A stretch of 63,837 nt of DNA from an uncultured Pelagibacteraceae bacterium. GTDB lineage: Bacteria > Pseudomonadota > Alphaproteobacteria > Pelagibacterales > Pelagibacteraceae. The stretch is from the NCBI GenBank assembly GCA_902529105.1, contig CABZUW010000007.1, forward strand, positions 1-63,837, written 5' to 3'. Below, piece by piece: positions 34,267 through 42,457 of this stretch; the first letter of the stretch is position 1; each line of letters begins with the position of its first letter. The notes under the pieces were generated by a model that was not told the origin of the DNA, did no database searches, and saw only the letters and a program-made list of their open reading frames with translations. The translations under genes were made by a program, and so were the position numbers.

Positions 34267-35021
34267 TGAAAAATAAAAATGAAAAAGGTTTTGCATTAGT
34301 TTTATCATTAGTTCTTATGATTGTAATGTCGTTGATGGGAGGTGCATTAATTATTATTTCTTCAGGTGATCATGCATCTAATAATGAAAGTGATAACTAT
34401 CAGCAAACTTTCTATGTAGCAGAAACTGGTCTTTTAGAAGGCGAAAGAGCGCTTTTAAACGAATTCATGGGGCCATTACAAAGCGGTGGAACTAGAGACA
34501 GAACAAAAAGAAATTTGCCAACAAACGATACAACTAAATTTGATGGAACTTTAAATATAGTTAACTATAAAACAAGTGAAGGTGGAAACGGTCCAACTCA
34601 ATTTACACTTACTTTTGGTAGTCAATCATCTAATTACTCCTATGTATTTAATAACAAAATTTGTTTTGAAAGCTTTAGAGACTTAGCTGAAATTGATTTT
34701 TATGTATCTAAAGATCACAATAATGAGACACTAGCAAGAAGTTATAATTTTGGCAGACTGTTAGACAAAAGTTTTGCAACGAATGGAACCGCTGAGGAGA
34801 AAGAGGAGGCTAAAAGACTAAGTTTTTATTATTATGAATACTTTATTACTAGAATTGGTTCAGCGCCATTTAAAGGAAGTGGATCAAGTATAAAAAAAGG
34901 GGCAACTGATACTGCGGCTGATGGAATGGCTTATAGAATTTATGCCTGCGGCATAAGAAATGGACAGGGAATTGATCCGATGGTAGTTCCTTTAGAAAGT
35001 GTAGTAGTTTTGCCAAAATAA
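34266..35021 (+). CDS. Minor pilin, PilX-like
   Basis: A 251-aa protein with the PilX/GspK-type N-terminus: leader MKNKNEKG then 'FALVLSLVLMIVMSLMGGAL', which lacks Glu5. Absence of Glu5 is the rule for the pilin at the very tip. It is followed by 'SDNYQQTFYVAETGLLEGE', the PilX N-terminal domain signature. Two cysteines ('NKICFES', 'IYACGIRNG'). It closes the minor pilin set before a short unknown gene and pilY1. Confidence 0.88.
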   Translation: MKNKNEKGFALVLSLVLMIVMSLMGGALIIISSGDHASNNESDNYQQTFYVAETGLLEGERALLNEFMGPLQSGGTRDRTKRNLPTNDTTKFDGTLNIVNYKTSEGGNGPTQFTLTFGSQSSNYSYVFNNKICFESFRDLAEIDFYVSKDHNNETLARSYNFGRLLDKSFATNGTAEEKEEAKRLSFYYYEYFITRIGSAPFKGSGSSIKKGATDTAADGMAYRIYACGIRNGQGIDPMVVPLESVVVLPK

Positions 35022-35081
35022 ATCAATTTAATTTAAAAATCAGGTTACAAAATTTTAAATTTTATTGTTATAATTAATTAG

Positions 35082-35624
35082 ATGAAAAAATTATTTTTTT
35101 TTTTAGTATTTTTTTTTAACGCAAACATTGCAAATGCACAATGTGATTTTGTAATAGATATAGGTGACAAAAAAACAAAAATTGTTGAAATGTTTGCTGA
35201 ACCTCTGCCTATGTTTGATAAACTTTCTATGTTACCTATTCCATCAACAAAGTTATGTCCTAATGACAGGCTAGATGATCAAATTGCTATTGAATATCTT
35301 TTTTTGGGAGATGAATTAGCAGCTATAAGAATGTTAGTGCTTAACAATGGAGGTAATGAAATAAGTAATAAATTTTTATTAATGGATTATGCTAAAAATA
35401 ACTTTGGAGATTTTGATACTGGTCAGAATCCATCACTTTATAACAGTTTTCATGCTTGGGAGAAATATGGAAAAATAATTGTTTATCAAAGATTATTTGA
35501 TACTGAAGGATTTATTAAAGAAGAGATTTATATTTCTAATGAAGAGTTCGACTTAAAACTTGGTACATTTTATAATGAGCTAGAGGAAATAGCTTTTGGA
35601 GATGAGAGTGAAGAAACTAATTAA
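35082..35624 (+). CDS. Secreted protein of unknown function between pilX and pilY1
   Basis: A 180-aa protein with a signal peptide (1-19, 'NANIANA') and only two cysteines in the mature chain ('QCDFVI', 'TKLCPND'), probably a disulfide. The mature part is mixed alpha/beta and acidic, with no recognised domain and no pilin signature. It starts 60 bp after pilX and ends 2 bp before pilY1, so it should be made with the tip proteins and may act as a chaperone or extra tip component. The location is the only functional clue. Confidence 0.7.
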   Translation: MKKLFFFLVFFFNANIANAQCDFVIDIGDKKTKIVEMFAEPLPMFDKLSMLPIPSTKLCPNDRLDDQIAIEYLFLGDELAAIRMLVLNNGGNEISNKFLLMDYAKNNFGDFDTGQNPSLYNSFHAWEKYGKIIVYQRLFDTEGFIKEEIYISNEEFDLKLGTFYNELEEIAFGDESEETN

Positions 35625-35626
35625 TT

Positions 35627-38600
35627 ATGAAAAATAAATTTTATATAAATAGACTATTGTTTCCTTTTTTATTTCTTTTAAGTGTAATACTAATAAACAT
35701 TTTAGTCTTTACAAAACATGTAACTGCAAAAGCTCTTCCTCCTGGAAGTGGTGTTGGAGATGTACCAGCAAACGTTTTAATTCTTTTAGATAAATCAGGC
35801 AGCATGAGTACAAGATTAGTCACTGGTGCAGGTGTTCATTATCCTTGGGCAACTACTGCTGATAGCAGTGGAGATATATATGTGGCTCAACTTGGAACTC
35901 AAGGTATAAAAAAATTTACATATGATACGCTTTTTGTTGATTTAAATTACGGAACTGGTGGTAAATTTTCAGGAACCACTACAGGAGCAAATGTATGTAA
36001 TGCTAATTATTTTATTGATATTGAGCATCATAATGGAAATTTATATGTTGCAGATTATTATGGCGGAGCAATTTACGAATATAATATTGCTGCCGGCACT
36101 TGCACATTTAAAAAGAGCTTAAGTTTCCCAAAAAGTATTGCGATTGATAATAATATTTTGTACGCAAGTTATAGTGGGGGTTTGTATGTAAGGAACTTAT
36201 CTACAAATCAAGACATATCATGTGATAGAAATGTGCCGAACCTTTGGGGATCTTTTGGAATTGCATTAGATAGTTCAAGGAATAATTTTTATTTTCATAC
36301 AAGAAGTGGTAACGACGGATTAATTAATAGACATACTATGTCTGGTGACTGTCCCTCAACTAGCAGAGCAAGTTTTGTCAGAATTAAAAATTGGAGAACC
36401 GCTTACGGTATGGATACGCACCCGAGTGATGACTCCGTAATTTATGGATCTGATTATTGGAATGCTAAAATTTATAAGTATACTTTAAATTCAAGTAGAA
36501 ACGGAATAAGTAGCACAGTATCAAAAGGAATTAGAAAAAATAAGCCTTCGACTGCTAGTAAAACTCACATATTTTATCCTGGTGGTGTACATGTGGATAA
36601 GACTAATAATAGAGTTATTCTCTCAGATTTAAATAAGAGTGCGGTTCAATTTTTTGATTTAAATTTAGGCTGGATAAAAGAATTAGGTGGTAGCTTAGCA
36701 ACTAGAATGACTGGGGCCCATGAAGCAATTCAAGCTATAGTTTCAGATCCAGCATTAAAATCTACTGTAAATTTTGGGTTTGGCTATTGGTCTTCAGAGT
36801 GGAGACATCCTAAACAATGGTTTGCTGGTTGGAATAATCCAAAAGATCGGTCAAGACCTTGTACGAGGAATAATTGTCTAAGAGTTAAAATTAATGAACA
36901 AGGTGCAGATAAAATTTATAAAATTGTAAAATCAGTAAGTCCAAGAGGTGGAACAGATGCAAGAATATGGTCAAGGATGGCCAATCAGTATTATTTAAAT
37001 ACAAGTCATAGCCCTATACTTCAAGGTTCAGGTCCTAAAGTAGATTGCCAAAAAAGCTACGTAATTGTAATTGGAGACGGAGCTATGAGTTTTACATCCA
37101 CTGCTGAAAAACTTGTTAGAACAATGGCTGGAAGACCAAAGCAGAAACAGATTAAAACTTTTACTGTTGCCTACGGCGGTGGTATTAATGCTAGTGCTAT
37201 AAGAAAATTTAGAGAAATCGCTGTAGCAGGTGAAACTGGAGATGTAATCATAGCAGATACGGCAGCAGCATTAACTTCTCAATTAAAGGCTGTTATTTCT
37301 TCAATTAATGCACCTAATTTATCTTTCACAGCACCCGCTATTAATGCCAAAATAAATGAGGGTGGATTCTTATATCAAGCATCATTCGATTATAAGCAGA
37401 ATAAAGAGTGGCAAGGAAAATTAACAAAAAGAGAAATTGATGAGGTATCCAATAAACCCCAAGAAAAAATTATATGGGATGCAGCAGATGAGGTTCCTTC
37501 ACCATCATCTAGAAAAATTTGGACTGTGTTAGATACAGTTGATTATTCAACGGATTACAATAATTTTGTTGCTGGTAATTCTTCAGATATTAATGGGATG
37601 TTTGAAAGAACTGGTAACGAAGTTGGCGCTTATCACAATGTAACACTAGATGGTAAACTGCATCCAAATAATACCACAAGATGTAAGGGTGATGCGAAGT
37701 TAGACACTACAATTGAAGACGGTAATGACGACGACATAAAGGGTTTAATTAATTTTATACGAGGTGAAGATTATTTTGATTATGATAGTGACTGTGTTTT
37801 AAAAGAAGAAAGAGAACACATATTAGGAGATATTTATCATTCCGAGATGGTTATTGTTGGTGCACCTAATGCAGAAACTGCTTACTTAGGAGCAAACCAA
37901 GAGTCCTATTGGAGATCAATTAAAGGGTATTCAGCTTGGGCTAACAGTTTAAATAATAGAGAGGAAGTGATCTATGTGGGTGCAAACGATGGTATGCTTC
38001 ATGCTTTTAATGCAGACAATGGTAAAGAAAAATGGGGATTTATTCCTCCCTTTATAGGATCAACATTACCTACAATGGTAAATGTAAACTTTAATAGAGC
38101 TAAAAATTTAGGTGGAGGGGGTACTAATCCAATATACGGAGTTGATGGATCAGTTACAGCACATGACATGTATTTTAAAAAACCAGGAACAAATTCACCT
38201 GGGTGGTATACGATATTAATGGTTCCTTACGGAAGAGGTGGAGCAGGATTTTCAGTTTTAGATATTACAAATCCAAATAAGCCAGACCACTTATATTCTG
38301 TTTATAACGATTTTATTTTAAAGAAAGTTCACTTTGTCGATTACTTAGGAAATTTTGAGAGTCATGATTATATTGCAACATACTATTCACTTGGTTCATT
38401 TTCAGAGTCTATAAGAGCAACAGATAACAAGCAAAGCGGAAAACCAACAACTTGTGATAATAGTGGTGAAACGCAATGTTATAAAGGTAAAGTATGGACA
38501 TTGCCTGTTAAAGGTTTATCAAAATCTGACTTAACAATTACTGTGGACCAGAAAAAAATTACAAACTGGTCATTCAGAACAAATACCGCAGGTGAAGCGA

Positions 38601-39829
38601 TAATAACTTTTGCAACTGATATGACATATTACGGTTATGATGTTGCTGATGATGTAGAGGGAAGTACAGATTTATCAGTTGAAATAGACTCTTCCTCAAA
38701 TGCAACTGGAGTAAAAACTAGACCTGAATATGATTATAGTAGACTAGGAGAAACATGGTCTTCGCCAAGGATTTTTAGAATTCCAAATGATGGTAGAGGA
38801 GATTTAAATATAGAAGATGATATTTATGTTGCGGTAATGGGCGGAGGATACGCTGGAGTGGCTGCCGGTGTAGGGTCAAATGTTACTATTGTAAACTTGG
38901 AAGATAATGGAAAACTTTACAAAAATTTAAATATCAAAGATATAGGCAAAGATGGTGGTATTGATAATGGTATAAGAAATCAAATTCCTGCCTCACCCGT
39001 GGTTATTACACCCGATACAGCAAGAAATGTTCCGTTTAGAGGTGCCTTGGTATACATCAATGACTTAGAGGGTAAAATTACAAAAATAAATTTAACAAAC
39101 ATGACACACGAAAATGGGTTTGATGGTGGAAAGCAAATAGAAATTTTTGATCAAACACAAATATTCAATACAGGCTCAAATAATATTAATCAACAATATA
39201 TGTTCCATTCAATGGACGCAACAATTGGAACATCGACCGGAGCATTATGGTTATTTGCTGGTACAGGTAATTACGAAAGAATGGCAGAGAAAAAAGGAGA
39301 AAACCTTTTGCTTGGTATTAACGACAGGTTTTATCCAAATTTTAGAATAATACCTCCTGCTGCAAGAAAAGGATTTAATGATTTAAATGAATGTGTTGAC
39401 ACATCAGATGATGTAACTGGTATTCAGTGTCCAAAGTACCCAGATAAAAAAGGATGGTATATTGAATTAAAAGATTCTAAAAAGGTAACAGCAGAACCAA
39501 CAGTAGGTAGTGGGTTAGTTGCTTTTCCAATTTATAAACCTGTATCAGATAATCCGTGTGGCTTAGGGGATGCCTTTATTTGCGCAGTAGACGATGAGTG
39601 TGGAACAAATGTTTCCTCACAGTTAGGAGCAAATCCTTCAGAGATAGATAAAAAAGAGAAATGTAAATATGTTGGTAAAGGGGTCTTGTCTAGAATAGTT
39701 ATTTTTGCAGGTCAGTATTTCGCAAATATTGCAGGTGAAACTAATAAGGGTCTAAAAGACTTAGTTGTTATTGATGGTGCAGTTGGAGATGTAAATACTT
39801 ATAGAAACTCTTGGAGATCGAATTATTAA
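35627..39829 (+). CDS. pilY1: PilY1-like type IV pilus tip adhesin with propeller inserted in vWA domain
   Basis: A 1400-aa secreted protein, signal/anchor helix about 11-35. The vWA domain begins at 'VPANVLILLDKSGSMS' with MIDAS D55-K-S-G-S59. Just after it the domain is interrupted by about 285 residues of NHL-like propeller (about 66-350, 'GDIYVAQLGTQGIKKF'), and then resumes ('MTGAHEAIQAIVSDP', 'SYVIVIGDGAMSF' near 476). The PilY1 C-terminal propeller runs from about 733 ('LGDIYHSEMVIVGAP') to the end, with 'EVIYVGANDGMLHAFNADNG', 'YGRGGAGFSVLDITNP' and a possible calcium site 'DYDSDC'. It should sit at the pilus tip with the minor pilins encoded just upstream and mediate adhesion. Confidence 0.93.
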   Translation: MKNKFYINRLLFPFLFLLSVILINILVFTKHVTAKALPPGSGVGDVPANVLILLDKSGSMSTRLVTGAGVHYPWATTADSSGDIYVAQLGTQGIKKFTYDTLFVDLNYGTGGKFSGTTTGANVCNANYFIDIEHHNGNLYVADYYGGAIYEYNIAAGTCTFKKSLSFPKSIAIDNNILYASYSGGLYVRNLSTNQDISCDRNVPNLWGSFGIALDSSRNNFYFHTRSGNDGLINRHTMSGDCPSTSRASFVRIKNWRTAYGMDTHPSDDSVIYGSDYWNAKIYKYTLNSSRNGISSTVSKGIRKNKPSTASKTHIFYPGGVHVDKTNNRVILSDLNKSAVQFFDLNLGWIKELGGSLATRMTGAHEAIQAIVSDPALKSTVNFGFGYWSSEWRHPKQWFAGWNNPKDRSRPCTRNNCLRVKINEQGADKIYKIVKSVSPRGGTDARIWSRMANQYYLNTSHSPILQGSGPKVDCQKSYVIVIGDGAMSFTSTAEKLVRTMAGRPKQKQIKTFTVAYGGGINASAIRKFREIAVAGETGDVIIADTAAALTSQLKAVISSINAPNLSFTAPAINAKINEGGFLYQASFDYKQNKEWQGKLTKREIDEVSNKPQEKIIWDAADEVPSPSSRKIWTVLDTVDYSTDYNNFVAGNSSDINGMFERTGNEVGAYHNVTLDGKLHPNNTTRCKGDAKLDTTIEDGNDDDIKGLINFIRGEDYFDYDSDCVLKEEREHILGDIYHSEMVIVGAPNAETAYLGANQESYWRSIKGYSAWANSLNNREEVIYVGANDGMLHAFNADNGKEKWGFIPPFIGSTLPTMVNVNFNRAKNLGGGGTNPIYGVDGSVTAHDMYFKKPGTNSPGWYTILMVPYGRGGAGFSVLDITNPNKPDHLYSVYNDFILKKVHFVDYLGNFESHDYIATYYSLGSFSESIRATDNKQSGKPTTCDNSGETQCYKGKVWTLPVKGLSKSDLTITVDQKKITNWSFRTNTAGEAIITFATDMTYYGYDVADDVEGSTDLSVEIDSSSNATGVKTRPEYDYSRLGETWSSPRIFRIPNDGRGDLNIEDDIYVAVMGGGYAGVAAGVGSNVTIVNLEDNGKLYKNLNIKDIGKDGGIDNGIRNQIPASPVVITPDTARNVPFRGALVYINDLEGKITKINLTNMTHENGFDGGKQIEIFDQTQIFNTGSNNINQQYMFHSMDATIGTSTGALWLFAGTGNYERMAEKKGENLLLGINDRFYPNFRIIPPAARKGFNDLNECVDTSDDVTGIQCPKYPDKKGWYIELKDSKKVTAEPTVGSGLVAFPIYKPVSDNPCGLGDAFICAVDDECGTNVSSQLGANPSEIDKKEKCKYVGKGVLSRIVIFAGQYFANIAGETNKGLKDLVVIDGAVGDVNTYRNSWRSNY

Positions 39830-39855
39830 TTACACTCAGTAATAAAATAATTTTT

Positions 39856-40620
39856 CTAAATAATTGCAATATCTAATAATGTGTCTTTCGAGACAAAAAA
39901 TAGAATAGATGCCAAAATTAAATAAGGACCAAAAGGAATTTGGGATGTAAGTTTTTTTGACTTTTTAATTAAACTTGGGGTAACACAAATTAACGCAAAC
40001 ACTGAAGAAAAAAATAAAACAAATGGTATAGAAATCCATCCAAACCAAAAACCAATTACAGCAAGTAATTTTGCATCTCCAAGTCCCATGCCCTCTTTGT
40101 TTCTAATTTGTTTATAGAAGAGTATAATTGACCAAATTACCCCATAACCAAATAAACCTCCTACTAAAGAATCTACATAATTTGGGAATAAGTAATTTAA
40201 ATTTGGATCAAATGATTTAAGAAATCCAATCAACATCATTGAATATGTAAGCTCATTTGGAATTATAAAATGTTTTAAATCAATAAAAAATATTATTAAA
40301 AATGATAAACCTAACATCATTAAAAATATGGTTGTCAAAGAAATTCCAAAAAAATAATATATTAAAGCAAATGAGATGATATTTATTATTTCAACAATAA
40401 TATATTGAGGTGAAATTGGTTTTTTACATCTCCTACATTTAAATCCTAATAAAAAAAAAGAGACGATAGGAATATTATCATACCAAACAATTTTTTTATT
40501 GCACTTTGGACAGTAAGATCTTCCTGACACTACTCCTTTTTCCTGAGGTAGACGATAAATACAGACATTTGCAAAACTTCCCCAAAGCCCTCCTAGAATG
40601 ATTACAAAAGCTAAGTCCAC
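39856..40620 (-). CDS. pilD: Prepilin peptidase/N-methyltransferase PilD
   Basis: A 254-aa polytopic inner-membrane aspartic protease that cleaves and N-methylates all prepilins in this locus. The zinc tetracysteine is C37-P-K-C40 and C62-R-R-C65. The two catalytic aspartates lie in 'FIDLKHFIIPNELT' and 'GMGLGDAKLLAVIGFW'. 'LWGSFANVCIYRLP' near the start is also typical. It is on the minus strand between pilY1 and the GAF phosphatase gene, with its own 166-bp upstream gap. Confidence 0.97.
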   Translation of the reverse strand: MDLAFVIILGGLWGSFANVCIYRLPQEKGVVSGRSYCPKCNKKIVWYDNIPIVSFFLLGFKCRRCKKPISPQYIIVEIINIISFALIYYFFGISLTTIFLMMLGLSFLIIFFIDLKHFIIPNELTYSMMLIGFLKSFDPNLNYLFPNYVDSLVGGLFGYGVIWSIILFYKQIRNKEGMGLGDAKLLAVIGFWFGWISIPFVLFFSSVFALICVTPSLIKKSKKLTSQIPFGPYLILASILFFVSKDTLLDIAII

Positions 40621-40630
40621 TATTATTAAA

Positions 40631-40744
40631 TTATATTTTTATATTTGAAGTAATATGAATAAATCCGTCGATTAAAAACTGTACCATTAATACAGCATCG
40701 TGAAGATGAATATACAAATTAGGTGTATTAATTATAATCTCCAT
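40631..40744 (-). CDS. Possible 37-aa small ORF upstream of pilD
   Basis: Within the 166-bp gap, a minus-strand ATG at 40744 opens 37 codons to a TAA at 40631, ending 10 bp before the pilD start. The product (start MEIIINTPNLY, end ITSNIKI) is hydrophobic with two His in 'YIHLHDAV'. No SD or homology is seen. It could be a leader peptide or chance; in A+T-rich DNA an open frame of this length is only mildly unusual. Confidence 0.25.
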   Translation of the reverse strand: MEIIINTPNLYIHLHDAVLMVQFLIDGFIHITSNIKI

Positions 40745-40786
40745 AGTTTAATTTTTATCAAAATAAGACTAAAATACTAGAATTAA

Positions 40787-42076
40787 ATGTTTTTATTCAA
40801 ACCCAAAAATGATCAAAATAAAAAGGAAGAAACCCCTAAAATAAACGTAGACTTAGAAATAATTACAAAATTAAACCAAGAGTTTGCTCTATCCCTTGAT
40901 TTAAATGATACGTTAAAAACTGCACTCCAAGTAATTGTTGCAAGAATAAATGCTCAAGCTGCAAATATATTTTTGATCAATGAAAAAAAAAGAAAATTTC
41001 AATGTATTGCGTCTCTACACCAAGATTATTTGGATGAATACGAGTTAGACTTAAAAGATGGCGTAATGGGTAAAGCTGTTGAACAAAGAAAATGTGTTAG
41101 AGTGGGTAATGTTAAAAAGGATGTAAGAGAGATTGCAGAATTTTACTTTGACTTAGATAATAAAACAAATTTTACAACCTTCTCAGTTTTATGCTCTCCA
41201 TTAATTGCTGCTAATGAATGCATTGGTGTAATTCATTGTTTAAATAAAAAAACAAATGACAAACTATTTATAGAAGACGATCGAAAATTACTTGAAACTT
41301 TATCTGCCCCTGCCGCTTTAGCGATAAGAAATGCAAAAATGGCGCAAGAAATGATTGAGAAAAATAAAATTCAAAAAGAGGTAGAAATAGTTGGTGAAAT
41401 TCAAAAGTCACTTTTATCTAAAAATAAAAAAGAAAATTTTCCTATAGCTGGTATAAATATCCCGGCTAAAGTTGTATCAGGAGATTTTTATAATTTTTCA
41501 GATTTAGGAAACGGTATGTACGGTTTTGGTGTTGCGGATGTATCGGGTAAGGGTATCAAATCATCTCTATTAATGTCAAAAGCATCAAGTTTATATAGGT
41601 GCTTAAGTAAAACAGATTTTTCCGCCTCAAATCTTCTAATCCAATTAAATAATGAAATATGTGAAACCATTTCAAGAGGTATGTTTGTAACTATGTTAGT
41701 TGGAATTTATGATAGTAACAAAAAAGAGTTGTTGCTTTCAAATGCAGGGCATGAACCTCCTTTAATTTTTTCAAAAGAAGGTTCATTTTCTAGCTTTACC
41801 GAGGCCGGTCCTCCCTTAGGTATTATGCCAAATACAAAATATACGGAACACAAAATTTCATTTTCAGAAAGTTCAATGTACATTTTTACAGATGGAATTA
41901 CAGAAATCAAAAATCCTAAAGGTGAAATGCTGGGCTCTGAAGGGTTCCAAAATTATATTAAAAAACATCAATCAAAACCTAATAGTGAAAGATTAAATAT
42001 TATTGTTGGTGAAATATTAAATGAAGGCCACGTGCAGAAGGATGATTTAACAATCGTTGCTGTAGATGGTAATTAA
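40787..42076 (+). CDS. GAF sensor - SpoIIE-type PP2C phosphatase
   Basis: A 429-aa cytosolic protein without membrane helices. GAF domain about 35-190 ('INAQAANIFLINEKKRKFQC', 'VRVGNVKKDVRE', 'GVIHCLNKK'), short coiled linker, then a SpoIIE phosphatase domain about 205-429 with complete metal motifs 'VVSGDFYN', 'GVADVSGKGIKSSL', 'GMFVTMLVG', 'AGHEPPLIF', 'FTDGITE' and 'KDDLTIVAV'. It should dephosphorylate a STAS partner in response to a small ligand or redox cue. It lies between pilD and the second pilY1, 3 bp before a short membrane protein gene. Confidence 0.93.
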   Translation: MFLFKPKNDQNKKEETPKINVDLEIITKLNQEFALSLDLNDTLKTALQVIVARINAQAANIFLINEKKRKFQCIASLHQDYLDEYELDLKDGVMGKAVEQRKCVRVGNVKKDVREIAEFYFDLDNKTNFTTFSVLCSPLIAANECIGVIHCLNKKTNDKLFIEDDRKLLETLSAPAALAIRNAKMAQEMIEKNKIQKEVEIVGEIQKSLLSKNKKENFPIAGINIPAKVVSGDFYNFSDLGNGMYGFGVADVSGKGIKSSLLMSKASSLYRCLSKTDFSASNLLIQLNNEICETISRGMFVTMLVGIYDSNKKELLLSNAGHEPPLIFSKEGSFSSFTEAGPPLGIMPNTKYTEHKISFSESSMYIFTDGITEIKNPKGEMLGSEGFQNYIKKHQSKPNSERLNIIVGEILNEGHVQKDDLTIVAVDGN

Positions 42077-42078
42077 CA

Positions 42079-42381
42079 ATGTTAGGTATTCCAAAAGTAA
42101 TGTTATTTGTACTTATTATTTTAGGTACTTTAATGATGTGGGCCACTTCAAATATTTGCAGATACAACTTTACTCTGGAAAAAAAAACTAACCAATTAAA
42201 TATTCTTACGTCTGAAATTGATCCATCTATACCCATGGCTAAGGTATATTACTTTAAAGAATTAAATTGTAATAATGTAAATGTTTCTTGGGATTATGAG
42301 CGAGTTATGAAAAATTTAAAAGTTATATCTGTGGCAATTTATCAAGAATTATCTACAGATATTCGAGGTAAACCAAATTAA
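42079..42381 (+). CDS. Small membrane-anchored protein of unknown function
   Basis: A 100-aa protein with one N-terminal helix (about 5-22, 'PKVMLFVLIILGTLMMWA') and a small, mostly periplasmic or cytosolic tail with two cysteines ('SNICRYN', 'ELNCNNV'). No family recognised. It begins 2 bp after the GAF phosphatase stop, so both are probably translated from one message. A regulator or partner of the phosphatase is a guess based only on position. Confidence 0.65.
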   Translation: MLGIPKVMLFVLIILGTLMMWATSNICRYNFTLEKKTNQLNILTSEIDPSIPMAKVYYFKELNCNNVNVSWDYERVMKNLKVISVAIYQELSTDIRGKPN

Positions 42382-42457
42382 ATTTTTACGAACTTAATTC
42401 ATAAGTTGAATAAAATACTTTTAATATTATAATTATCGGGAATAATAAATGTAAAGA

